Source: Candidatus Thalassarchaeaceae archaeon (GTDB lineage: Archaea > Thermoplasmatota > Poseidoniia > Poseidoniales > Thalassarchaeaceae). Taken from it: a stretch of DNA of 20,133 nt. Of this stretch, positions 8,701 through 15,369 are shown one piece after another. The position numbers and the translations under genes were made by a program. The notes below the pieces were generated by a model. It did not search any database and was not told the origin of the DNA. It saw only the letters and a list, made by a program, of their open reading frames with translations. The stretch is from positions 7,066 to 27,198 of the forward strand of contig DUJH01000022.1 in assembly GCA_013329905.1 (NCBI GenBank), given 5' to 3'. How positions within the stretch are numbered: the stretch's first letter is position 1; each line of letters begins with the position of its first letter.

Positions 8701-10256
8701 GCAGCGGCTGGAGTCGACATGGAAGTGCCGCTGTACTCAATGTACCAGTTGTTTGACCATCCTGAATCAGCATCCTGTGCCTCTTGAGCGAGGCAGGATC
8801 GAACACCATCTCCCGGCCCTACAAGATCGGGCTTGAGGCGGCCATCGTCAGTTGGACCGCGGCTACTCCAGTAGTACATCTCGTCAGGAGCCCCGCTGTA
8901 GCGATTCTTGTGGCCACCAACTGTGATGACATTCTTCGCAGTACCCGGTGGTGAGACACCATCATCGCGCTCGTTACCAGCCGCGAAGAGGACGGTCATA
9001 CCCTCGTGGCTCCAGTATTGATCCCAAGTTGAGGTGCGGTCGTCCGCATCCTCGGACTGGGTCGAATATGATCCGTGTCCGCTGCCCGCTCCCCAGCTAT
9101 TCGTGTGCAGACGGGCGCCAGCATTGTAGGCAGAATTCAACATGCTGTTGATGCCGTAACTGTAGAGAGCGCCTGTATCATCATCCTCCATCGCTTGGAA
9201 GTAGAGGCTGGCACCGGGTGCGACGCCGTTGTAGGTCCCGCTGCTGCGCATTCCGGAACCGAGCACTGTGCAAGCGACGTGGGTACCGTGACCATCCGAA
9301 GGATCTGCGGTCGAGGAATCTCCAGGAGTGACAGAAGTTCGACCGACGATTCGGTTGGTGAAATCACCATGATCATGGTCAATACCCGAATCGCCAACGG
9401 CGACAGTTTGGCCGGAGCCATCCAGATCCGTGACGAAGAAGGAGTCGACCGTCTCGATTCCCATGTGGGTTCGAGCATTGTCATTCTTGGTTTCCAGCAC
9501 CGGCAGCGGTGCAACCCAAGCGACTGAAGGATGTTGTAGGACGCTGCCGATATCGGCAAGATCAACGACACCCCATACACGACCCTCTTCTGGACTCCAT
9601 GAATCGGTCAACCAAAGTTCTGCGACTGCGTCCAAGGAATCTTCCAGACCGAGTCCTGGCTCAGCGTGGCGTTGCAATTCGTCATCCTTCCAGCCGAGCA
9701 GCTCGACCATCATCGGGCCTTCTTCGACCAGCCGCAGAAGCGGATGGGCGAGCAGGCCGGACGAGACAGTGTGGACTGCAACAACTACCGATTCCTCAGC
9801 GAGCAATGAAATCTGCTTTTCATCGCCCTGCACGAGGAATCCCGATGGCGGGATTGTCGAGCGAATCTCAACATCCGCCGCTTCCTCGACAGCAATACGA
9901 GCATCCCAGATGCCAACATCGCCGTCGACGATAACCATCGCTAGGTCGCCACGAGGCTCAGCCAGAGCTAGCGGCAAGTGAACCGATGGAATAAGACCGA
10001 GTTCGGTGTAAACGCCGATTGTTGACTCAGCCGTATTCTCACGAGTCCTCTCGAGACCCTCGAGGACTCGTGGCGTACCAAGATCTTGAATCGAATCAGA
10101 GTCAGGTGCAATTCCAATGCGATTCACAACCGGGTCCAGAATTTCCGCCGAATCCCCAGTTGGCTCAACATGAGCTCCACCAGCCGGAGCGAGAGATAGA
10201 AGGAAAATTCCTAGAATCGCAACCGCGATGCGTTTGGTCATGAGTCGCCGCCACAT
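5754..10256 (-). CDS. Membrane-anchored subtilisin-family (S8) serine protease with cytoplasmic RING-like zinc module
   Basis: This secreted subtilase is 1500 residues long from ATG 10256. A signal peptide (1-28, ending APAGGA) precedes a long propeptide-like region (30-260). The S8 domain (about 265-560) has the full set: Asp289 (VAVGDSGID), His323 (DGHGTHVAC), oxyanion-hole Asn428 (AAGN) and Ser512 (SGTSMSTP). Residues 583-706 form a jelly-roll domain (NDLNLEV...KNNVEVVLVD...GTWTVRV) of the kind following the catalytic domain in KP-43-type proteases. A CARDB-like domain (715-818) and several NxGN Ig-like repeats follow. A membrane helix (1392-1413) leads to a cytoplasmic tail with Cys1448, 1451, 1463, 1466, 1479, 1487, 1490 plus His1461/1471, resembling a RING-like treble clef. 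The open frame extends to 10562, but that part overlaps the 189-aa gene. ATGs at 10274 and 10241 are alternative starts; I chose 10256 for its AAAGG about 8 nt upstream. Confidence 0.92.
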   Translation of the reverse strand: MWRRLMTKRIAVAILGIFLLSLAPAGGAHVEPTGDSAEILDPVVNRIGIAPDSDSIQDLGTPRVLEGLERTRENTAESTIGVYTELGLIPSVHLPLALAEPRGDLAMVIVDGDVGIWDARIAVEEAADVEIRSTIPPSGFLVQGDEKQISLLAEESVVVAVHTVSSGLLAHPLLRLVEEGPMMVELLGWKDDELQRHAEPGLGLEDSLDAVAELWLTDSWSPEEGRVWGVVDLADIGSVLQHPSVAWVAPLPVLETKNDNARTHMGIETVDSFFVTDLDGSGQTVAVGDSGIDHDHGDFTNRIVGRTSVTPGDSSTADPSDGHGTHVACTVLGSGMRSSGTYNGVAPGASLYFQAMEDDDTGALYSYGINSMLNSAYNAGARLHTNSWGAGSGHGSYSTQSEDADDRTSTWDQYWSHEGMTVLFAAGNERDDGVSPPGTAKNVITVGGHKNRYSGAPDEMYYWSSRGPTDDGRLKPDLVGPGDGVRSCLAQEAQDADSGWSNNWYIEYSGTSMSTPAAAGAATLVREYLMEVANRPAPQGALVKALLILGAEDMGNRNIPNNDEGWGRVNLINSLIPDNDEGIFVDDRSRIRSGETQEYTFDITRAGEPLKVVLAWSDYPGSSSSSNQLRNDLNLEVLHPSGGTTYKGNVFNSGRSIAGGSFDSKNNVEVVLVDNAAVGTWTVRVKDDYHGGSQTWQSFALAVRGVNVNDLSPDPTFAPDVSITPTIPQIGESVQIGITLENLGAGSVSDLEVMARADGSHISTKTVSMTPGESVEMIWNWTPTSEGLISLSFHIDPNEIVDESNEGNNLLTHTLIVSAPGVRVTSDEPFMTLGEADDSSTTWLLTLTNTALFETNATIEASSPIRQSDGLEIDWFYSFTSNTFNLQAAESVEVGFTLIHPAPPQPGTYVMTIIGTDVENDIESILDIYFEVPVLAAADVEITSGQVQVSPISKTQIQIFVTNEGNGPQAYDVELSSPAGWHLGLDVLGAFAGSSHGSTGNLFVGERRSIDITVNPPGAMIPAGSVFDAGLTIHSRVGSDSWSVPIPLEVITIDQLSTTPISDGIEHEVSSDSILVLDIDFLNNGNRDLTMTPYPRGIPSGWTVVGGLDTLFAPSGSTTSWSVTLQGNGRATSGDFKLRFATDDGFAIDWNRTIDVLSAAIPALTFHQVVLGDGTSADTPLGVGAHPVGTGFDLAWEVENEGTSTWKPTTSIIVPEGDWLATCPTTPSSLAPGASSIIWCTVTIPLSAEAGSEPYVSLRMEGEGIEVENTISLRVDSVAAVTWDLRTQAQAHEGYPIQMTVDIQNVGNAQVNHRLDVNAPSGWNVFITDEVLVILSPGESRSIVIEFTPNTGSNGNIEMSLRHGEDIQGSTFSFDVDVMPGKGGGSSLGSTLIPIFFILIIAIIGGAGFYVFKQRGGNLDSLISKEAVSKISESLKLSEEESGSGIECWVCSRDIFEGKAHACGNCGARYHQAGQIRGCDILSVGRCLHCNADSSELVDA

Positions 10257-10300
10257 TGAGTCGCCTTTCAGCATTCGGGTTGGATGGATGACGCTTGAAT

Positions 10301-10317
10301 CACGACCGTAGGTCGTG
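10301..10317 (-). promoter_or_regulatory. Perfect 7-bp inverted repeat with TAC spacer downstream of the 189-aa gene
   Basis: On the minus strand this is CACGACC-TAC-GGTCGTG, beginning at the base after the TGA stop (10320-10318) of the 189-aa gene and lying about 45 nt upstream of the protease start. The 3-nt loop and its CC/GG closure are the same as at 2867-2883, but the remaining stem bases differ and still pair. No T-run follows. It could be an mRNA hairpin affecting 3' stability or processing between cistrons, or a dyad DNA site. Confidence 0.6.
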
Positions 10318-10887
10318 TCAGAAGAAGTGAATCGGCGCATTGTAAGTGAACATCTCCATCTGCCACCCGCCGACATTGTAGGTCCAGCGTTCGTGATAAT
10401 CGTCGCCTCCATAGGTGTAATCGAGAATGACCTCAATCGTGTAATTCTCCCAAACTGAAGCGCCGGCGATGAGTAATTCCAAGTCGTCTCCAGCAATAGA
10501 AGTATGAGCGGCGATTTCGTTGGCTTGGAAGTTAGATCTACCGATTTCGAGACTTGCATCATCGAGGAATCGAATATCGAGATTAACGTCGGTTATCGAG
10601 CGAGATCCTTTGTTGTCTAATTCGACCAAAACAACGTGACCTGAGCCCCCTTGAAGGTATACCACATCTACGCTCGTCCGGTCGTACGGGACCAACCAAG
10701 TTCCAATGATGAACATACCACTGACAATCAACAGAACGGCGACCGAGGCGAATATCACTCGACTCGGTCGGACTTGCTCAACGCGCTCACCAACGATTTG
10801 CAGAATTTCGTGAGCGCGTTCAGTGGCCTCGTCTGTATTCTCTCGAGTTGCCTCCTCAGCATTGCGCATCTTCTCTATCAGGCCCAT
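10318..10887 (-). CDS. Single-pass membrane protein, function unknown
   Basis: I do not recognise this 189-residue protein. The first 40 residues are highly charged and probably helical (MGLIEKMRNAEEATRENTDE onward), followed by one membrane helix at about 44-66. The C-terminal ~120 residues are beta-rich (LQGGSGHVVLVELDNKGSRS; alternating hydrophobics), resembling a single Ig-like or FxLD-type extracellular domain, and the chain ends APIHFF. The topology would be cytoplasmic N-terminus, external C-terminus. The start is well defined: GGAGGTGA then CTGAC then ATG at 10887. A GTG nine bases earlier lies inside that SD. The upstream 1455-aa gene stops one base before this ATG, so the two are almost certainly translationally coupled and may work together. 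Confidence 0.85.
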   Translation of the reverse strand: MGLIEKMRNAEEATRENTDEATERAHEILQIVGERVEQVRPSRVIFASVAVLLIVSGMFIIGTWLVPYDRTSVDVVYLQGGSGHVVLVELDNKGSRSITDVNLDIRFLDDASLEIGRSNFQANEIAAHTSIAGDDLELLIAGASVWENYTIEVILDYTYGGDDYHERWTYNVGGWQMEMFTYNAPIHFF

Positions 10888-10888
10888 G

Positions 10889-13800
10889 TCAGTCACCTCC
10901 GAGGAATGTGGCGCAGAGTGTTAGCACGCCGGATGAGAGAGGCTCGGGGACAATTAGGTGATGGGTCGAGCCCTCGAATCCAGGGATTAGATTCAGCAAC
11001 GAGAGGTCGGAGGCGAGACCGTTTACCCCGAGGCTGGTTCCCGTCGGTACACCTCCAGTGGTCTGCGCATCGAGCAGAACGCCGCGCAAATCGAAGGTCA
11101 TACCAATGGCTTCGACCTCAGCTGTCGCGCGAGCGGATACAACGATTCGTCCGCCTTGTACATCTTCGACCTCAATGACACTGTATTGGCCGACTATCTC
11201 AATGACATGAATCGTTGCGCTTCGCAAATTCTCACCAAGCGCCTCCATTTCTTCGAGGACGATTGGAGGAGTTGTCGGCATATTGGAGACGCGCAAATAG
11301 AGTCGATCGACTCCATCGCCTCCGCTGCGAATCGCGAGACCATAATCCTTAGTCGGTTTGATGACCATTCGATCGCTCATACCCTCGGCGAGGAGGATGA
11401 TTTCGCCTCGACTGTTGATAGCGCGGCCGTTGGCCTCGATGTAGAGCGACATTCCATCAGCCGAGGCAGAGAAGTCGAGCACAGGGGTCCCTTGGAATGC
11501 GAGGCTTTGGGTGATGTCGAAATCGAGGTCTGGCTCTGTCGTGAGATTAATCGCGTCAGGGACATCGGTCAGGAAGATCGTAGCCGGCCACCAAGAACCG
11601 TCCATCCATTGCATCTGTTGCATCATAATCGAGTCTACAGCTGGACCGGCTCGACGATATGCATCTGGCACGGTCATATCCAGCGAGATGGCCGTGCCTA
11701 GGCTGGCGCGTAGATCGATGGATTCGGGAATGTCATTGATCAGCATCTCTGTCCGTGCGCCGGCCTCTCGATTGATCAGAAGGGCGTGAATCCAATCAAG
11801 CCTATTCGACATCACAAAGTGAGTTGTTGTTGTTACTTCGGTGATCCCACCACTTGTCTCTCGAATCGAGAATTCCGAATCGATTCCGAGTGCGGTGGAT
11901 TCGCCAACGGTCAGGCCTTGCAGTGTCATCATCAGGTCTTGACCGTTGATACCGCGCGCGTTCAGCATGAATTCACTGCGCGCAGGCAACCATCCATCCA
12001 AACCCATGGCGATTGTCCAGTCTTGACCATTTGAAGTCGGTGTGCGACTGACGGAGATATCGATAATCGGAGGCAAATTCGGGATCCATCCACGGATGTG
12101 GAAGCCATCTGAGAATCCGGAAGGAGCAGCGTTCAGCGCGATTCCGTGGACCCAAGGTGGGGCATCCGCAGTACCATTTCCATGGCTGGCTTCGAAAATC
12201 AGGTCGAAGTTGCTGTCTGCATCAAGCTGAAGACCGTAAGAGAATGAACCATTGCCACCATCCGAACCGGTCGAAATTTCGCTTGTCACACCGGCGAGGA
12301 CCGTGTTAACAGAGCGACCGAGATCGGCAAAGCCGCCAAGGAAGAAAGCCACGCCAGCGACACCTTGAGTCGTGTTGAATTCGGGAAAGACGAGGCTATT
12401 GCCTGCGTCGGCCCCCGTTGGAATGTCGACCGATAGAGTGGATGGAAGTGGATCGATGAGAACCAGCGCCGACAATCCACCCTCATCCTGAGTCGGCGCA
12501 TGATCGACATTGATGCTCATCGTGCGATCGCCGGCGGATGTCATGAAAGCGGTGCCACGGCCAATTGCCCCACTGGCGCCTGGTTCGGCCGGTGCTCTCC
12601 AGCCGATCTCCTGCAAGCCCGAGATACGAGTTGAGATAGTCGAACTGCCATCGGTCGGCTCGTGATGGAAGAGGAAGTGATCGCCACCCATCGTCACAGG
12701 ATTTGCAGCATCTGTAAGCTGGGCATGAATGGTCGAAATCGGCGATGAAGCGCTCCAAGTCGTCACATCGCCAAATTCAATCTCAAACTCGGCAGGCAAA
12801 TCGAGTACGTGAGTCGCCTGTCGTTGGTCACCATCGATACCAGTGTAGCTGATACTATCGATGGAGGAACTAGCTTGGTATGTTGCGAGTTGAGGAGTTA
12901 GTTCGGCGGAGATGTTGTCCGGAATATCGGATATTCGGACCCCTTGATGGGCTGCGCCGCTGAGGTCGTTGGGTTTGTGATCAATGTAAAGAAAAGAGAA
13001 CTCTTTTTCGGACGAAGTCAGAAGTGAAACCCGTTGGGATTCTGTCTCGAGATCATCGATAAGAGTGAAATGGCTCAGACCACTGAAACGTAAACTCGCT
13101 GCTACAACCACCATGGGCACCACCGGACCCTGACGCCCTTGAACTGTCTCCAACTGCCTGTCTTTTGCGAGAATCAAATGGTCGCCCGGCATCGTAGGAT
13201 GAGGGCTTGAACCGATCTGCAGACCAATTTCTGAGATTGATCTTGCCTGCCGATCGGCTCTCCAATGATCATTCATCAATAGGTGAAGAGTCTGTCCTGT
13301 GAGGCCACCGGAACCGCCGACCCCACCGCCGATGACGTCGACTGTGGCAGATGGAATGTCGTTCAGAATAGTGCCGATATCGAGGAATAGGTCGACTATG
13401 TTGATCAGGACAACATCGAAGATCCTCGACAAGAAATCGAGATTTTCAGCCGAATCGAGGCTTGTGTCAGCCTCTTCAGTCCCTCCTAATTCGAATGAGC
13501 CAAAGAGCACGACGGCGGTCGGTATGTCTTGAGCAGTAATTTCGATCCGACGATGGTCGGTGGCTGCGCCACCACGTTTCATCCAAGAATGATAATCCAC
13601 CTTCTCGAGCGATTGGACCGACCTTACCAGAACGAGAGTCTTTGGCGGGTATGCTGGATTGACTGGGAGAGAAGGATCGTCGACGTTCTGCGAGGTGTCG
13701 CGAGTGAAATTCTTGACACCGATGATTAGGCCGAGTTGATTCGGTTGGCCACCGGGTAGTTGAGGCTCGGACTTTGATCCGAGCATGGTGAAAGTGCGGT

Positions 13801-15256
13801 CGATCTCCTCCGTGGTGAGGCTGCCTGCAGGCATTCCGCGCAGCCAGCCGATGGAGTCGGTTGAGTTGCCATAAGTTCCATCGGCGTTCTCGGGTGGAAC
13901 CTCTGAGCGGTTCTCGTGGAAGTGAATGTGGAGATCTGCCCGCTCATCAGCCCAATACTCGACGGTTGTCAGGCCATTTTCACCGGCACTGCCCGTGCCG
14001 TCAGCCATCGTGCTGTCAGTGCGGATTGTGAGAGCAAGCTGTTCAGGGAGGATGGTGGAAAGACGATTAGGATGAATTGCGGCTTCGATGTAGGCCACCT
14101 CCCAGACGTCCCGTTCATCTTCGACATCTGGAGGCGAATAGTGGACGTAACCGAAGCCTGCTGTGACGCTACAGGAGATTTGACTGGATGGAAGAGTTGT
14201 GAGTTCAATCGGTGAGTAGCGATCTGGGCAGTCGGTCTGGCCGGAATTGTCTATTGAGATCTGGTATGGAGCGGCGATTGAAGCGATGGAAATTCCTGAT
14301 TCATCGCCACCGTTGAACGCTCCGAAGGTCAGCGCATTGAAAATCGATATGAAGAAATCAGAACCCGCTTCGGAGATATCGAAGTAGAATCGTTCGAGAC
14401 CGATCCCGAGGGTGAAATCGTAAGGTGTGTGAGTGAATTTTGAATCGATAACCCAAACGTATGATTCACCCTCGGTAAGGATTCCATCGGAATACGCGAA
14501 TGCTTTGAGGAGACTCACTTCCAGAGTTTCGAGGTTTTCCCAATCGGAATCGGTCATGCTTGAGGGTAGGACGCTGACCTTGTAATCGAGTTGAGGCGCG
14601 AGTGAAAGTGTGGTTCCATCGAGTTCGGGGTCGCTGATGTCGATACTGAGGCCAACCTGAATGTCGTCATCACCATCATCGTCGATGTCAACCTGATGAA
14701 GCAAGAACTCGGTATCAGAATCGAAAAGAGATAGGAGAGAAGTGATGAAGGTTATCGTCTCGGATTTCTCGACGACGTTACCCTCATCGTCTACATATCG
14801 TGTCCAGATGACGTAATCTGTGAGATTGAAAAGAGTCGACCAAATGGTTCTGACCTCGCCAGGTGGACGGCTGTTTTCGTCAGTGAGAATTATGTAAGGC
14901 TCGGGATGAATGACTTGTGGCGCAGCGGTTTCGAGCATTGATACATCGGCGAGGGCCTCGTCGATATCGTGGAGTGGGTCGGCGACTGAAGTTTCCTGTA
15001 CACCGACCCGAACTTGATCGAGTTTGGGGCCGGCAAGTTTGCTCACAGTATCACTGCTGACCACCTGCTCGCGTTGGTTGAGGACTTCGCTGAGTTCATT
15101 GAGAATTGCGAAGTCCTCGGATTCAATTCTCTCCTCTCCACTGACAGCAGCGAAAGGGGCGAGGGTCGGAAGAAGAAATAGGGCTACGATTAGAATTGGC
15201 AATGAAATTCTGGCTCGGGGCGCTTGGCTGATCAAGCGCACTGAACTGTGGTCCAT
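10889..15256 (-). CDS. Very large secreted repeat protein, function unknown
   Basis: This 1455-residue protein has an N-terminal signal peptide (hydrophobic core 19-37, after RLISQAPRAR). No domain family is obvious to me. Residues 41-110 look helical. The region 115-450 includes an acidic stretch DIDDDGDDDI (190-199) that could bind calcium. From about 575 to 1332 the chain is beta-rich and a short motif of the form [DN]-hydrophobic-Pro plus a beta strand recurs: QDIPTAVVL (576), NDIPSATVDV (632), SDIPDNISAEL (776), LDLPAEFEIEF (818), PNLPPIIDISV (1059), NDIPESIDLRA (1174), TDVPDAINLTT (1230), SNMPTTPPIVL (1324). The C-terminus is IVPEP plus a hydrophobic stretch ending LGGD, with no basic tail. 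The ATG at 15256 has GAGGTG five bases upstream, inside a perfect hairpin. Its stop is one base from the next gene. Confidence 0.88.
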   Translation of the reverse strand: MDHSSVRLISQAPRARISLPILIVALFLLPTLAPFAAVSGEERIESEDFAILNELSEVLNQREQVVSSDTVSKLAGPKLDQVRVGVQETSVADPLHDIDEALADVSMLETAAPQVIHPEPYIILTDENSRPPGEVRTIWSTLFNLTDYVIWTRYVDDEGNVVEKSETITFITSLLSLFDSDTEFLLHQVDIDDDGDDDIQVGLSIDISDPELDGTTLSLAPQLDYKVSVLPSSMTDSDWENLETLEVSLLKAFAYSDGILTEGESYVWVIDSKFTHTPYDFTLGIGLERFYFDISEAGSDFFISIFNALTFGAFNGGDESGISIASIAAPYQISIDNSGQTDCPDRYSPIELTTLPSSQISCSVTAGFGYVHYSPPDVEDERDVWEVAYIEAAIHPNRLSTILPEQLALTIRTDSTMADGTGSAGENGLTTVEYWADERADLHIHFHENRSEVPPENADGTYGNSTDSIGWLRGMPAGSLTTEEIDRTFTMLGSKSEPQLPGGQPNQLGLIIGVKNFTRDTSQNVDDPSLPVNPAYPPKTLVLVRSVQSLEKVDYHSWMKRGGAATDHRRIEITAQDIPTAVVLFGSFELGGTEEADTSLDSAENLDFLSRIFDVVLINIVDLFLDIGTILNDIPSATVDVIGGGVGGSGGLTGQTLHLLMNDHWRADRQARSISEIGLQIGSSPHPTMPGDHLILAKDRQLETVQGRQGPVVPMVVVAASLRFSGLSHFTLIDDLETESQRVSLLTSSEKEFSFLYIDHKPNDLSGAAHQGVRISDIPDNISAELTPQLATYQASSSIDSISYTGIDGDQRQATHVLDLPAEFEIEFGDVTTWSASSPISTIHAQLTDAANPVTMGGDHFLFHHEPTDGSSTISTRISGLQEIGWRAPAEPGASGAIGRGTAFMTSAGDRTMSINVDHAPTQDEGGLSALVLIDPLPSTLSVDIPTGADAGNSLVFPEFNTTQGVAGVAFFLGGFADLGRSVNTVLAGVTSEISTGSDGGNGSFSYGLQLDADSNFDLIFEASHGNGTADAPPWVHGIALNAAPSGFSDGFHIRGWIPNLPPIIDISVSRTPTSNGQDWTIAMGLDGWLPARSEFMLNARGINGQDLMMTLQGLTVGESTALGIDSEFSIRETSGGITEVTTTTHFVMSNRLDWIHALLINREAGARTEMLINDIPESIDLRASLGTAISLDMTVPDAYRRAGPAVDSIMMQQMQWMDGSWWPATIFLTDVPDAINLTTEPDLDFDITQSLAFQGTPVLDFSASADGMSLYIEANGRAINSRGEIILLAEGMSDRMVIKPTKDYGLAIRSGGDGVDRLYLRVSNMPTTPPIVLEEMEALGENLRSATIHVIEIVGQYSVIEVEDVQGGRIVVSARATAEVEAIGMTFDLRGVLLDAQTTGGVPTGTSLGVNGLASDLSLLNLIPGFEGSTHHLIVPEPLSSGVLTLCATFLGGD

Positions 15257-15259
15257 GAG

Positions 15260-15278
15260 CGCACCTCTCTGAGGTGCG
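15260..15278 (-). promoter_or_regulatory. Perfect 8-bp hairpin sequestering the SD of the 1455-aa gene
   Basis: On the minus strand this is CGCACCTC-AGA-GAGGTGCG, followed by CTC and the ATG at 15256. The 3' arm contains the entire SD GAGGTG; the 5' arm CACCTC is in effect an anti-SD, like the 3' end of 16S rRNA. Folding in the mRNA would hide the ribosome-binding site, suggesting translational control by temperature, a trans factor or translation of an upstream segment. The pairing is seen; the regulatory role is inferred. Confidence 0.7.
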
Positions 15279-15353
15279 ATTTAGGGTCTTGGGCGACGGG
15301 GGTGGTTGATGCATCGTCTTGCCATGGTGGTGGAACTCAGCGGAAGGCGACTT

Positions 15354-15369
15354 TGATTCAAATGAATCA
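15354..15369 (-). repeat. Short inverted repeat overlapping the stop codon of the 861-aa gene
   Basis: TGATTC-AAAT-GAATCA on the plus strand is a perfect 6-bp dyad whose right arm includes the complement of the TGA stop (15367-15369). As RNA it makes a weak AT-rich stem. It may mark the transcript 3' end of the 861-aa gene, which is followed by a 110-bp gap containing no ORF, but a chance dyad of this size is quite possible. Confidence 0.35.

Noticed and set aside
9075..9981. Plus-strand ORFs of 141-183 codons opposite the protease catalytic region
   Set aside because: They overlap the S8 catalytic and propeptide coding sequence; composition reflects the antisense of that frame.
10301..10317. 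Rho-independent-like terminator
   Set aside because: The stem is good but no T-run follows on the minus strand, and the next gene in the series begins about 45 nt downstream; left as a hairpin of unknown role.
10257..10562. N-terminal 102-codon extension of the protease reading frame
   Set aside because: It overlaps the well-supported 189-aa gene in another frame, has no secretory features, and the signal peptide begins at the internal Met residues near 10256/10241.
13299..14215. Several plus-strand ORFs opposite the 1455-aa gene
   Set aside because: Short, mutually overlapping, lacking ribosome-binding sites; explained as shadows of one long coding frame.
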